Assembly: GCF_036946495.1 (NCBI RefSeq)
Contig: NZ_JAQIIX010000001.1
Coordinates: 1 to 64,000 of the forward strand
Source of the DNA: Mycolicibacterium neoaurum
GTDB taxonomy: Bacteria; Actinomycetota; Actinomycetes; Mycobacteriales; Mycobacteriaceae
Length of the DNA: 64,000 nt
Reading direction: 5' to 3'
Part shown: one piece after another, positions 1 to 8,361 of the stretch
Numbering within the stretch: the stretch's first letter is position 1
Layout of the letters: the number at the start of each line of letters is the position of its first letter
Translations under genes and position numbers: made by a program
Notes under the pieces: model-generated
The model's input: only the letters and a program-made list of their open reading frames with translations
The model's database searches: none
What the model was told of the DNA's origin: nothing

Positions 1-1
1 C

Positions 2-2458
2 GAGATCACCCGCGCCAACGACGGAATCGTCAACCAGCGCACCATCTATCAGACCGCCACTCGTGGCTTCGCGATGGTGCAGCGGCTGGAACGCTACGGC
101 GTGAAGTTCGAGAAGGACGAGCACGGCGAATATGCGGTGCGCCAGGTGCACCGCTCCGGGTCGTACGTGCTCCCGATGCCCGAGGGCAAGGACGTCAAGA
201 AGGCGCTCTACCGGGTGATGCGGCAACGGTCGATGCGCGAAAAGATCCAGATGGAGAACCGGCTCATGCCGGTCCGGGTGCTCGTACGAGACGGCAGGGC
301 GGTGGGTGCGGCCGCGCTGAATACCCGAACCGGGGAGTTCGTGGCCGTCGCCGCCAAGGCCGTCATCCTGGCCACCGGCCCCTGCGGCCGACTCGGTCTG
401 CCTGCATCGGGCTACCTCTACGGCACCTACGAGAATCCCACGAACGCCGGTGATGGCTACTCGATGGCCTACCACGCCGGCGCCGAACTGTCCGGAATCG
501 AATGCTTCCAGGTCAATCCGCTGATCAAGGACTACAACGGCCCGGCGTGTGCATATGTGGCCAACCCGTTCGGTGGGTACCAGGTCAACGCCGAGGGGGA
601 GCGCTTCGTCGACTCCGACTACTGGTCGGGGCAGATGATGTCGGAGGTGCACAGCGAGATCGAATCCGCGCGCGGTCCCATCTACCTGAAGGTGTCACAT
701 CTGCCGGATGAGACGCTGACCTCCCTGGAGAACATCCTGCACACCACCGAACGGCCCACCCGCGGCACGTTCCACGCCAACCGCGGCCACGACTACCGCA
801 CCCACGATATCGAGATGCACATCTCCGAGATCGGCCTCTGCAGCGGACATTCCGCGTCGGGGGTGTGGGTCGACGAGCACGCCCGCACCACCGTTCCCGG
901 ACTGTACGCGGCCGGTGATCTTGCGTGTGTCCCGCACAACTACATGATCGGCGCGTTCGTCTACGGCGATCTGGCCGGTGAGCACGCCGCGGGCACGCTG
1001 GCCGATACCCCGGTGCCGACAGAGCTGCCGGACGATCAGCTGGCCGCCGCCCACGACCTGATCTATCAGCCCTTGCGTCAACCGGACGGGCCGCCGCAGC
1101 CGCAGGTCGAGTACAAGTTGCGCCGGTTCGTCAATGACTATGTGGCGCCGCCGAAGACGGCCGCCAAACTGTCCATCGCGGTGCAGACCTTCGATCGGAT
1201 GCGTGAAGAGGTGGCCGGAATCGGGGCGCGGACCCCGCATGAGTTGATGCGTGCCGTCGAAGTGTCCTTCATCCGCGACTGTGCCGAGATGGCGGCCCGG
1301 TCGTCGCTGACCCGCACCGAATCCCGTTGGGGTCTCTACCATGACCGAGCCGACGTGCCGATGCGCGACGACGACGAGTGGGGCTTCCACCTGAACCTGC
1401 GCAAGAACGCCGCCGGAGAGATGGAGTTCCTCAAGCGACCGGTCGCGCCATATCTGGTGCCGGTGCCCGGGCTGGACCACGTGCCGGGGAAAAGTGTGGA
1501 CGCTCCGGCCGTCGGAGTTCAGCAGCCCGAATTGTTCGGCGGCAAGGCGCCCGCGACCGCGGTGTCGCGGATCGCCGAGCCTGCGGTGCAGCCGCCGTCG
1601 CCGCGCATCGCAGCGGTGCTGGCCCTCGACGAACCGACACTGGTCGAGTTGTCGGAGTACCTCACCGATGTCGACCCCGGAGTGCGGCGCACCGCCGTGG
1701 CGACCTTGGTGGAGAACCTGCCGGACGGGTATTGCCCGGCGCTGCTGGCCGCGCTCGGCGATGACGACCGCGAGGTGCGCCTGCAGGCAGCAGACTCGGT
1801 GCGTGAGCTGGTCGAGGTATTGCCCTATCCCGATGCCGTTGCCGTGCATCTGGATTCCGGTGATCCGGTGGTGCGCGCCGCCACGGTGTACGTGCTGAGT
1901 TCGCGGCGCGCCGGCGTCGCGGCCGACTACCGCCGGGCGGTGACCGACGGTGACCAACGGGTCCGCATCGAGGCGGTGCGCGCGTTGGTCTCGGTGGACG
2001 ATGTCGAGGGCGTGGCCGCCGCGGCCACCGATGACAGCCGTGAGGTGCGCATCGCGGTGGCCAATGCGCTGGCCACGCTGGGGGCAGGGGCCGACTCGGT
2101 GCGACATCTGCTCGGTGACAACGACCCGTTGGTCCGCGCCGCCGCCCTGGCCGCCCTCGGGGTGCTCGGCGCCGCCGACGCCGACGTGCCGGTCATCGAG
2201 CGGGCGTTGTCGGAACCGGCCTGGCAGATCCGGGTCGGCGCGGCGAAGGCGCTGTCGGGGGTGTCGGCACCCTTGGCGGTGCCGACGCTGTCGCGGGCAC
2301 TGTCCGACACCCACCTGGACGTGCGCAAGGCCGCCGTGCTGAGTCTGACCCGGTGGGCCGACTCGGAGTCCGCCGCGCGGGAGGCACTCGGACTGGCGCT
2401 CAAGGACGTCGACGCCGATGTGCGGGCGTATGCCCGCAGGGCGCTCGAACCCGCCTAG
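2..2458 (+). CDS. Fumarate reductase/succinate dehydrogenase-type flavoprotein with C-terminal HEAT repeats (5' partial)
   Basis: The reading frame is already open at base 2, so the N-terminus lies outside the window; 818 codons are visible. The first ~330 visible residues match the FAD_binding_2 family (fumarate reductase, L-aspartate oxidase and APS-reductase alpha relatives): AVILATGPCGRLG, GDGYSMAYHAGAELSG, and the FAD-contacting VPGLYAAGDLACVPH. A flavoprotein C-terminal helical domain follows (to about nt 1480). From about nt 1600 to the stop there are some eight HEAT/PBS-lyase-like repeats with the pattern DxxVRxxAVxAL. Such repeats are usually protein-docking surfaces, so this is probably the catalytic subunit of a cytoplasmic redox complex whose partner (perhaps a ferredoxin-like subunit) lies upstream. 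The substrate cannot be read from the sequence. The stop shares the palindrome CTAG with the stop of the convergent gene. Confidence 0.8.
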   Translation, partial: EITRANDGIVNQRTIYQTATRGFAMVQRLERYGVKFEKDEHGEYAVRQVHRSGSYVLPMPEGKDVKKALYRVMRQRSMREKIQMENRLMPVRVLVRDGRAVGAAALNTRTGEFVAVAAKAVILATGPCGRLGLPASGYLYGTYENPTNAGDGYSMAYHAGAELSGIECFQVNPLIKDYNGPACAYVANPFGGYQVNAEGERFVDSDYWSGQMMSEVHSEIESARGPIYLKVSHLPDETLTSLENILHTTERPTRGTFHANRGHDYRTHDIEMHISEIGLCSGHSASGVWVDEHARTTVPGLYAAGDLACVPHNYMIGAFVYGDLAGEHAAGTLADTPVPTELPDDQLAAAHDLIYQPLRQPDGPPQPQVEYKLRRFVNDYVAPPKTAAKLSIAVQTFDRMREEVAGIGARTPHELMRAVEVSFIRDCAEMAARSSLTRTESRWGLYHDRADVPMRDDDEWGFHLNLRKNAAGEMEFLKRPVAPYLVPVPGLDHVPGKSVDAPAVGVQQPELFGGKAPATAVSRIAEPAVQPPSPRIAAVLALDEPTLVELSEYLTDVDPGVRRTAVATLVENLPDGYCPALLAALGDDDREVRLQAADSVRELVEVLPYPDAVAVHLDSGDPVVRAATVYVLSSRRAGVAADYRRAVTDGDQRVRIEAVRALVSVDDVEGVAAAATDDSREVRIAVANALATLGAGADSVRHLLGDNDPLVRAAALAALGVLGAADADVPVIERALSEPAWQIRVGAAKALSGVSAPLAVPTLSRALSDTHLDVRKAAVLSLTRWADSESAAREALGLALKDVDADVRAYARRALEPA

Positions 2459-3657
2459 AGCCCCAGTCCCTGATACGTGCGGCGGACGAATTTGGGTTGC
2501 GCCATGCGCAGTTTCGCCAGTGAGGTGTTACCGGCCACCTGGGCGATATCGGAGGTCAGGTCCGGATAGTTCTGGATCAGGTACAGCACGATGACGTCAT
2601 TGGCCGGGTCGGCCTGCCACCAGGTGCCGAATGCGCCCGGCCAGCCGAAGGTGCCCAGCCCACCCGGGCCGAAGAAGCGCTCGGACTGCGCGGGATCGGT
2701 GACCACCGACATCGACAACCCGAAGCCGCGGCCGATCCAGAACGGCACGCCGAGGAAGTTGTCACTCTTCTGTTCCTCGGTCAACCGATCGGTGCGCATC
2801 AGCCGGACCGACTCAGGGGAGAGCACCCGGACACCGTCGACCGTGCCGTCGCCGAGCAACATCCTGGCGAATGTCAGATAGTCATCGGCGGTCGACAGCA
2901 GCCCACCGCCGCCGGTGCAGAACTCGGGCGGGGTCAGCGCCGGAGGGCCCAGCACATCGTCACGCAGCCCCGTCTTGTCGTCGAGGGCGTACATGGTCGC
3001 CATCCGGCGCCGCTGGACCAGGCTGAGGGCAAAACCGGTGTCGGACATGCCGAGTGGCTCGAAGATGCGCTCGGACAGCAACTCGTGCAGCGGTTTGCCG
3101 GCGATCCGGGAGATGGCGATGCCGAGCACGTCGGTGCCGTGGCTGTAGGTGATCCGTGCGCCGGGTTGGTGCACCAGCGGTAACTTCGTCAGCTCGGTCA
3201 GCCAGCGCTGCTCGTTCTGGCGGTAGGACAACCGGCCGTACGCCTTGGCCAGTGGTCCGGTGATCGAGAACGGGTAGGCCAACCCGGCCCGGTGGGTCAT
3301 CAGGTCGTCGAAGGTGATGGGTCGACGCAGCGCCGTGGTGTCGTCCAGCGGTCCGTGCGGGTCGATCAGCACCCGCAAGCCGTCGAGCTCCGGCAGCCAT
3401 CGCGACACCGGATCGTCGAGGCGGAAGTGGCCCTGCTCCAGCAGGGTCATCGCCGCGGCGACGGTGACCGGCTTGCTCATCGAAGCGATCCGGAAAATGG
3501 TGTCGCGCTGCATCGGCAGTCCGGCCTGCACATCGCGGTGCCCGAGCTCGTTGACCTGGACGACCCGGCCCGCATGCCACACCAGCGTCACCGCGCCGGC
3601 GAGCAGACCTGCGTCGATGGCCTCGGAGATGGAGGCGTGGTTGTTGTCGATGTTCAT
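2455..3657 (-). CDS. Serine hydrolase, class C beta-lactamase/esterase family
   Basis: This 400-residue protein belongs to the penicillin-binding-protein-like serine hydrolase family (Beta-lactamase PF00144), which contains esterases, D-aminopeptidases and a minority of true beta-lactamases. The nucleophile motif SxxK is S59-M-S-K62 in FRIASMSKPVTV. The second motif appears as YSH in ITYSHGTDVLG, as in class C-like esterases with Tyr as general base. No signal peptide is evident, so a cytoplasmic location is likely. The start chosen is ATG at 3657 (MNIDNNHAS); a longer frame to 3729 runs into the divergent gene and lacks family similarity. A TANNNT -10 box 8 nt before this ATG supports a leaderless mRNA. 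Substrate unknown. Confidence 0.8.
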   Translation of the reverse strand: MNIDNNHASISEAIDAGLLAGAVTLVWHAGRVVQVNELGHRDVQAGLPMQRDTIFRIASMSKPVTVAAAMTLLEQGHFRLDDPVSRWLPELDGLRVLIDPHGPLDDTTALRRPITFDDLMTHRAGLAYPFSITGPLAKAYGRLSYRQNEQRWLTELTKLPLVHQPGARITYSHGTDVLGIAISRIAGKPLHELLSERIFEPLGMSDTGFALSLVQRRRMATMYALDDKTGLRDDVLGPPALTPPEFCTGGGGLLSTADDYLTFARMLLGDGTVDGVRVLSPESVRLMRTDRLTEEQKSDNFLGVPFWIGRGFGLSMSVVTDPAQSERFFGPGGLGTFGWPGAFGTWWQADPANDVIVLYLIQNYPDLTSDIAQVAGNTSLAKLRMAQPKFVRRTYQGLGL

Positions 3658-3665
3658 CACCGCTG

Positions 3666-3675
3666 ACGTTAACGT
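3666..3675. promoter_or_regulatory. Palindromic bidirectional -10 element
   Basis: The ten bases ACGTTAACGT are a perfect palindrome. Read on the plus strand, TAACGT (3670-3675) ends 7 nt before the ATG at 3683. Read on the minus strand, TAACGT (3671-3666) ends 8 nt before the ATG at 3657. Both fit the mycobacterial TANNNT -10 with transcription starting at the first base of the start codon. No convincing -35 is seen for either side. Inference from spacing only. Confidence 0.5.
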
Positions 3676-3682
3676 GTGCCAC

Positions 3683-4969
3683 ATGCAGATGCGGAAGGTG
3701 GCTTTCGCGAGTTTCGTGGGCACCGCCATCGAGTTCTACGACTTCTACATCTACGGGACGGCCGCCGCGCTGATCTTCCCCCACGTGTTCTTCCCCGAGA
3801 TGGGGCCGACGATGGCCACCGTCTCCTCGCTGGGCACGTTCGCCGCGGCCTTCTTCTCCCGGCCGGTCGGTGCCGCGGTGTTCGGCCACTTCGGAGATCG
3901 ACTGGGACGCAAGCGCACGCTGGTGGCCACCCTGCTGATCATGGGCATCTCGACGGTCGGCGTCGGCTTGGTGCCCGGTGCCGCCACCATAGGGATCGCC
4001 GCGCCGATCCTGCTGTTGTGCCTGCGGTTGTGCCAGGGATTCGCCGTCGGTGGGGAGTGGGCCGGATCAGCTCTGCTGTCGGCCGAGTACGCACCGACGG
4101 CCCAACGCGGTCGATACGGCATGTTCACCCAGCTGGGCGCCGGTGCCGGTCTGGCGGCCAGCAACCTGGTGTTCTTCACCGTCGCCATCACCATCGGGGA
4201 GAAGAGCCAGGTGTTCCTCGACTGGGGCTGGCGGGTGCCGTTCCTGCTGAGCGGTCTGCTCGTCATCGCCGCGCTCTATATCCGCCTGCGTATCGACGAG
4301 ACGCCGGTGTTCGCCGACGAACGGCGAAGCGGGCAGGTGCCCCGCGCCCCGCTGGCCGAACTGCTCCGTCTGCAGTGGCGTCAGGTGCTGTTGGCGGCCG
4401 GCTGCATGGTGAGCATCTTCACCATGAGCTTCCTGGGCGGCACCTACCTGCTCAGCTATGCCAGCACGACGATCGGACATCCCCGCGCGCTGATCCTGGC
4501 CGTCGGCGTGCTCGCCGGGGTCGCACTGATGAGCACCACCGCGGTATCGGCGATCCTGTGCGACCGCTACGGTCGGCGCCGGATCATCCTCGCCGGTTTC
4601 CTCGTCGCCCTGCCGTGGGCGTTCGTCGTGATGCCGCTGATCGACACGGGTTCGGAGGCGTTGTTCGCGCTCGCCATCGGCGGCACCTTCGCGGTGTTCG
4701 GCGTCTCGTACGGACCGATCGCGTCGTTCCTGCCCGAGACGTTCGCCACCCGATACCGGTACACCGGCGCCGGACTGGCCTTCAATCTGGCAGGCATCGT
4801 GGGCGGCGCGCTGCCGCCGCTGGTCGCCGGCCTGCTGGTCGACGATTTCGGCGGCTGGGCGGTGGGCCTGATGATGGCCGGATTCGTCGCCGTCAGCGTG
4901 CTGTGCACCTGGGCGCTGCCCGAGACGAAGGGCACATCACTGCGGGACGGAATCGCCGCGACGGCCTGA
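3683..4969 (+). CDS. MHS-family (metabolite:H+ symporter) MFS transporter
   Basis: A 428-residue integral membrane protein with about 12 hydrophobic segments. The opening residues (ASFVGTAIEFYDFYIYGTAA) are the hallmark N-terminus of the metabolite:H+ symporter branch of the major facilitator superfamily (shikimate, proline/betaine, citrate and alpha-ketoglutarate transporters). The loop 2-3 MFS signature GDRLGRKRTL is present and a second copy, CDRYGRRR, starts the C-terminal half. GFAVGGEWAGS is also typical of MHS proteins. Substrate is not predictable. The start at ATG 3683 is supported by the -10 box 7 nt upstream; ATG 3689 is an alternative. The upstream extension of the frame to 3314 lies in the divergent hydrolase gene and is not coding. 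It ends 65 bp before pyrR. Confidence 0.85.
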   Translation: MQMRKVAFASFVGTAIEFYDFYIYGTAAALIFPHVFFPEMGPTMATVSSLGTFAAAFFSRPVGAAVFGHFGDRLGRKRTLVATLLIMGISTVGVGLVPGAATIGIAAPILLLCLRLCQGFAVGGEWAGSALLSAEYAPTAQRGRYGMFTQLGAGAGLAASNLVFFTVAITIGEKSQVFLDWGWRVPFLLSGLLVIAALYIRLRIDETPVFADERRSGQVPRAPLAELLRLQWRQVLLAAGCMVSIFTMSFLGGTYLLSYASTTIGHPRALILAVGVLAGVALMSTTAVSAILCDRYGRRRIILAGFLVALPWAFVVMPLIDTGSEALFALAIGGTFAVFGVSYGPIASFLPETFATRYRYTGAGLAFNLAGIVGGALPPLVAGLLVDDFGGWAVGLMMAGFVAVSVLCTWALPETKGTSLRDGIAATA

Positions 4970-5002
4970 TAGGCTCTGCGGCAGTTCGACGTCCTTTAAC
5001 GA

Positions 5003-5028
5003 TCCGTCCAGAGAGGCGGAGAAGGAGG
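5003..5028 (+). promoter_or_regulatory. PyrR-binding RNA hairpin next to the pyrR ribosome-binding site
   Basis: TCCG (5003-5006) pairs with CGGA (5017-5020) and presents the ten-base loop TCCAGAGAGG (5007-5016). This matches the core UCCNGNGAGG of PyrR binding loops exactly. The Shine-Dalgarno AAGGAGG sits two bases downstream (5022-5028), so PyrR binding would block ribosome access. PyrR-dependent translational repression of the pyr operon is known in Mycobacterium smegmatis; its presence here is inferred from the motif. A TANNNT hexamer, TAGGCT at 4970-4975, is a weak candidate -10 for this leader. Confidence 0.75.
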
Positions 5029-5034
5029 TCCAGG

Positions 5035-5622
5035 TTGACTGTGGGCGAAGCAGTACCGAGCCCCGACCGGGAATTGATGTCCGCCGCGGATGTGAGCCGG
5101 ACGATATCGCGCATCGCGCATCAGATCATCGAGAAGACCGCGCTGGACGCGCCGGACGCCCCGCGGGTGGTACTGCTCGGCATCCCGACCAGAGGCGTGA
5201 CGCTTGCCGCGCGGCTCGCCGACAAGGTCGAGGAATTCTCCGGGGTGGCCCTGCCGCACGGAGCGATGGACATCACGCTCTACCGCGACGACCTGAACTT
5301 CAAGCCGCCCCGCCCGCTGGAATCCACCTCGATCCCGGCCGGCGGTATCGACGGTGCGCTGGTGATCCTGGTCGACGATGTGCTGTATTCGGGTCGCTCC
5401 GTGCGCTCGGCGCTGGACGCCCTGCGCGATATCGGCCGCCCACGGATCGTGCAGCTGGCGGTCCTGGTCGATCGCGGCCACCGTGAGCTGCCCATCCGCG
5501 CCGACTACGTCGGCAAGAACGTGCCCACCTCGCGCGCCGAGAACGTGAAGGTGCGCCTGCAGGAACCCGACGGAGAGGACAGCGTGCGGATCGCACCGTA
5601 TGGAGGACCTGACCGCTCATGA
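5035..5622 (+). CDS. pyrR: PyrR, bifunctional pyr operon RNA-binding regulator / uracil phosphoribosyltransferase
   Basis: A 195-residue phosphoribosyltransferase-fold protein. The PRPP-binding loop is VILVDDVLYSGRSVRSALDA, typical of PyrR. With UMP bound, PyrR binds pyr mRNA; many members also make UMP from uracil and PRPP. The start is TTG at 5035, 6 nt after a strong AAGGAGG; GTG at 5041 is the alternative but is 12 nt away. It heads the pyrR-pyrB-pyrC-Rv1382-carA-carB-pyrF operon and overlaps pyrB by 4 bp (ATGA). The hairpin in its own leader carries the PyrR recognition loop, so autoregulation of the operon by uridine nucleotides is expected. Length is close to the 193 residues of the M. 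tuberculosis protein. Confidence 0.93.
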   Translation: MTVGEAVPSPDRELMSAADVSRTISRIAHQIIEKTALDAPDAPRVVLLGIPTRGVTLAARLADKVEEFSGVALPHGAMDITLYRDDLNFKPPRPLESTSIPAGGIDGALVILVDDVLYSGRSVRSALDALRDIGRPRIVQLAVLVDRGHRELPIRADYVGKNVPTSRAENVKVRLQEPDGEDSVRIAPYGGPDRS

Positions 5623-6575
5623 AGCATCTGTTGACCGCCGCGGAGCTGTCCCGCGACGAGGCGACGGCGATCCTCGATGACGCCGACCGGTTCCGTGAGG
5701 CACTGCTGGGTCGCGAGGTGAAGAAGCTGCCCACCCTGCGCGGGCGCACCATCATCACGATGTTCTACGAGAACTCCACCCGCACCAGGGTGTCCTTCGA
5801 GGTGGCGGGCAAGTGGATGAGTGCCGATGTCATCAACGTCAGCGCCTCGGGATCCTCGGTGTCCAAGGGCGAATCGCTGCGCGATACCGCTCTGACGCTG
5901 CGCGCCGCCGGAGCCGACGCGCTGATCATCCGGCACCCTGCTTCGGGGGCTGCCCAGCAGCTCTCGGAGTGGACCGCCGAAGAAGACGGGAAGGGACCGT
6001 CGGTCATCAACGCCGGCGACGGCACCCACGAACATCCCACCCAGGCGCTGCTCGACGCGCTGACGCTGCGCCAGCGGCTCGGCACCATCGCGGGCAGGCG
6101 GATCCTGATCGTCGGCGATGTGCTGCACAGCCGGGTGGCCCGCTCCAACGTCGAACTGCTGGCGACGCTCGGTGCCGAGGTGGTCTTGGTCGCCCCGCCG
6201 ACGCTGCTGCCGGTGGGTGTGGCGGGTTGGCCGGTGACGGTATCGCACGACCTGGACGCCGAGTTGCCCGCCGCCGACGCGGTGCTGATGTTGCGAGTCC
6301 AGGCCGAACGCATGAACGGCGGCTTCTTCCCGTCGGCACGGGAGTATTCGGTGCTCTACGGACTGTCCGGCAAGCGGCAGGCGCAGCTCGCCGACCATGC
6401 GGTGGTGCTCCATCCGGGGCCGATGCTGCGGGGCATGGAGATCGCCTACTCAGTGGCCGATTCCTCGCAATCGGCGGTGCTGCAACAGGTTTCCAATGGT
6501 GTCCATGTGCGGATGGCGGTGCTGTTCCACCTCCTGGTGGGTGCCGGCGCCGACGGAGTGGGAGTGGTGGCGTGA
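5619..6575 (+). CDS. pyrB: Aspartate carbamoyltransferase catalytic subunit
   Basis: Second step of de novo pyrimidine synthesis: carbamoyl phosphate plus L-aspartate gives N-carbamoyl-L-aspartate. The 318-residue product has the carbamoyl-phosphate loop S53-T-R-T-R in ENSTRTRVSFE and the HPGPMLRGMEI segment near residue 270. No regulatory subunit gene (pyrI) is present, as in other mycobacteria. The start ATG overlaps the pyrR stop by 4 bp, and the stop overlaps the pyrC GTG start by 4 bp, which indicates translational coupling along the operon. Confidence 0.95.
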   Translation: MKHLLTAAELSRDEATAILDDADRFREALLGREVKKLPTLRGRTIITMFYENSTRTRVSFEVAGKWMSADVINVSASGSSVSKGESLRDTALTLRAAGADALIIRHPASGAAQQLSEWTAEEDGKGPSVINAGDGTHEHPTQALLDALTLRQRLGTIAGRRILIVGDVLHSRVARSNVELLATLGAEVVLVAPPTLLPVGVAGWPVTVSHDLDAELPAADAVLMLRVQAERMNGGFFPSAREYSVLYGLSGKRQAQLADHAVVLHPGPMLRGMEIAYSVADSSQSAVLQQVSNGVHVRMAVLFHLLVGAGADGVGVVA

Positions 6576-7864
6576 GTGTGCTGATCAAGGGCGTCCGCCT
6601 CTACGGTGCGGGCGACCCCGTCGACGTGCTGATCGCCGACGGCCAGATCACCCGGATCGAAGCGGGAATCGAGTCCGAGGCCGCCGACACCGAGATCGAC
6701 GCCACCGGCCAGATCTTGCTGCCGGGGTTCGTCGACCTGCACACCCACCTGCGCGAACCGGGCCGCGAATATGCTGAGGACATCGAAACCGGTTCGGCCG
6801 CAGCAGCACTCGGTGGATACACCGCGGTGTTCGCCATGGCCAACACCGACCCGGTGGCCGACAGCCCGGTGGTGACCGACCACGTCTGGCATCGGGGCAG
6901 GCAGGTCGGCCTCGTCGACGTGCACCCGGTCGGCGCGGTCACCGTCGGCCTGGAGGGTAAGCAGCTCACCGAGATGGGCCTGATGGCCGCCGGTGCCGGT
7001 CAGGTGCGGATGTTCTCCGATGACGGTATCTGCGTGCATGATCCGCTGATCATGCGCCGGGCGCTGGAATACGCAAGTGGCCTCGGCGTGCTGATCGCCC
7101 AGCATGCGGAGGAGCCGCGCCTCACCGTGGGCGCGGTGGCGCACGAGGGTGCCAACGCCGCCAAGCTGGGCCTGGCCGGTTGGCCGCGTTCGGCCGAAGA
7201 GTCCATCGTCGCCCGTGACGCGATCCTGGCCCGCGATGCCGGTGCCAGGGTGCACATCTGCCACGCTTCCACCGCGGGAACCGTGGAGCTACTCAAATGG
7301 GCGAAGGCGCAAGGGATCTCGATCACCGCGGAGGTCACCCCGCATCACCTGCTCCTCGACGACGGCGTGCTGGCCAGCTATGACGGACGCAATCGGGTCA
7401 ATCCGCCGCTGCGCGAGGCCAGTGATGTTCAGGCCTTGCGGCAGGCACTCGCCGACGGCGTGATCGACTGCGTGGCCACCGATCACGCGCCGCACGCCGA
7501 ACAGGAGAAGTGCTGCGAGTTCGCCAACGCCCGCCCCGGCATGCTGGGTCTGGAGACCGCGCTGTCGGTGATCGTCGAGACCATGGTGCAACCGGGCTTG
7601 CTGAGCTGGCGCGATGTGGCCAGGGTGATGAGCGAGGCGCCGGCGGCCATCGTCGGACTGCCCGACCAGGGCCGTCCGCTGGCGGTGGGGGAGCCTGCCA
7701 ACCTGACCGTCGTCGACCCGAACACCACCTGGACGGTCACCGGATCGTCGTTGGCCAGTCGGTCGGACAACACACCGTTCGAGTCGATGGAACTGCCGGC
7801 GAAGGTGACGCTGACACTGTTGCGCGGCAAGATCACTGCGCGTAACGGGCGGAGCCCCGCGTGA
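6572..7864 (+). CDS. pyrC: Dihydroorotase
   Basis: Third step of pyrimidine synthesis: cyclises N-carbamoyl-aspartate to dihydroorotate. The 430-residue length matches the class I amidohydrolase-type enzyme. The first metal ligands are H57 and H59 in GFVDLHTHLREPG. Further ligands are seen in ITAEVTPHHL and CVATDHAPHA. The GTG start at 6572 overlaps the pyrB stop (GTGA), and the stop overlaps the GTG of the next gene in the same way. Confidence 0.94.
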   Translation: MSVLIKGVRLYGAGDPVDVLIADGQITRIEAGIESEAADTEIDATGQILLPGFVDLHTHLREPGREYAEDIETGSAAAALGGYTAVFAMANTDPVADSPVVTDHVWHRGRQVGLVDVHPVGAVTVGLEGKQLTEMGLMAAGAGQVRMFSDDGICVHDPLIMRRALEYASGLGVLIAQHAEEPRLTVGAVAHEGANAAKLGLAGWPRSAEESIVARDAILARDAGARVHICHASTAGTVELLKWAKAQGISITAEVTPHHLLLDDGVLASYDGRNRVNPPLREASDVQALRQALADGVIDCVATDHAPHAEQEKCCEFANARPGMLGLETALSVIVETMVQPGLLSWRDVARVMSEAPAAIVGLPDQGRPLAVGEPANLTVVDPNTTWTVTGSSLASRSDNTPFESMELPAKVTLTLLRGKITARNGRSPA

Positions 7865-8361
7865 ATGAAGGCACCCTGATCGGGTCGCTCATCCTGGCGG
7901 CCGTCATCGCCCTGCTGATCGGTTTCTTCATCCGTCGGCTGCTCACCGGGTGGCGACACCGCATCGAGCGGCAGGTCGAGATGATCGGCAACCTGCCCCC
8001 GCTGCCCGATACCGTCGGGCCTGCGCTGGCCGGGCCCACCAAGGGGCTCTATGTCGGCAGCACCATCGCACCGCATTGGAACGACAAGGTGGCCGCGGCC
8101 GCACTGGGCTTCCGGTCCAAGGGTGCGCTCACCCGCTATCCGGAGGGAATCATGCTGCAGCGCAGCGGAACCGGCCCCATCTGGATCCCCGACGAATCTA
8201 TCATCGCGGTGCGCGGTGAGCGGGCGATGGCCGGGAAGGCACTCACCCACGAGGGCATCGTGGCCATCCGCTGGACACTTCCGTCGGGTACCGAGATCGA
8301 CACCGGCTTCCGGCCCGACGACCGGACAGAAACAAAGAACTGGGTCAAGGAGGACGAGTGA
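7861..8361 (+). CDS. Single-pass membrane protein, Rv1382-like, embedded in the pyr operon
   Basis: A 166-residue protein with one N-terminal hydrophobic segment (LIGSLILAAVIALLIGFFI, residues about 5-23) and a soluble remainder. Position between pyrC and carA is the same as Rv1382 in M. tuberculosis, a conserved protein of unknown role. It overlaps both neighbours by 4 bp (GTGA at each end), so it is co-translated with the pyrimidine enzymes. Nothing in the sequence suggests a catalytic function; a membrane anchor or assembly role for the pathway is only a guess. Confidence 0.82.
   Translation: MNEGTLIGSLILAAVIALLIGFFIRRLLTGWRHRIERQVEMIGNLPPLPDTVGPALAGPTKGLYVGSTIAPHWNDKVAAAALGFRSKGALTRYPEGIMLQRSGTGPIWIPDESIIAVRGERAMAGKALTHEGIVAIRWTLPSGTEIDTGFRPDDRTETKNWVKEDE

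Noticed and set aside
695..2314. 539-residue antisense ORF within the flavoprotein/HEAT gene
   Set aside because: Typical high-GC shadow ORF; the plus-strand frame has clear FAD and HEAT motifs.
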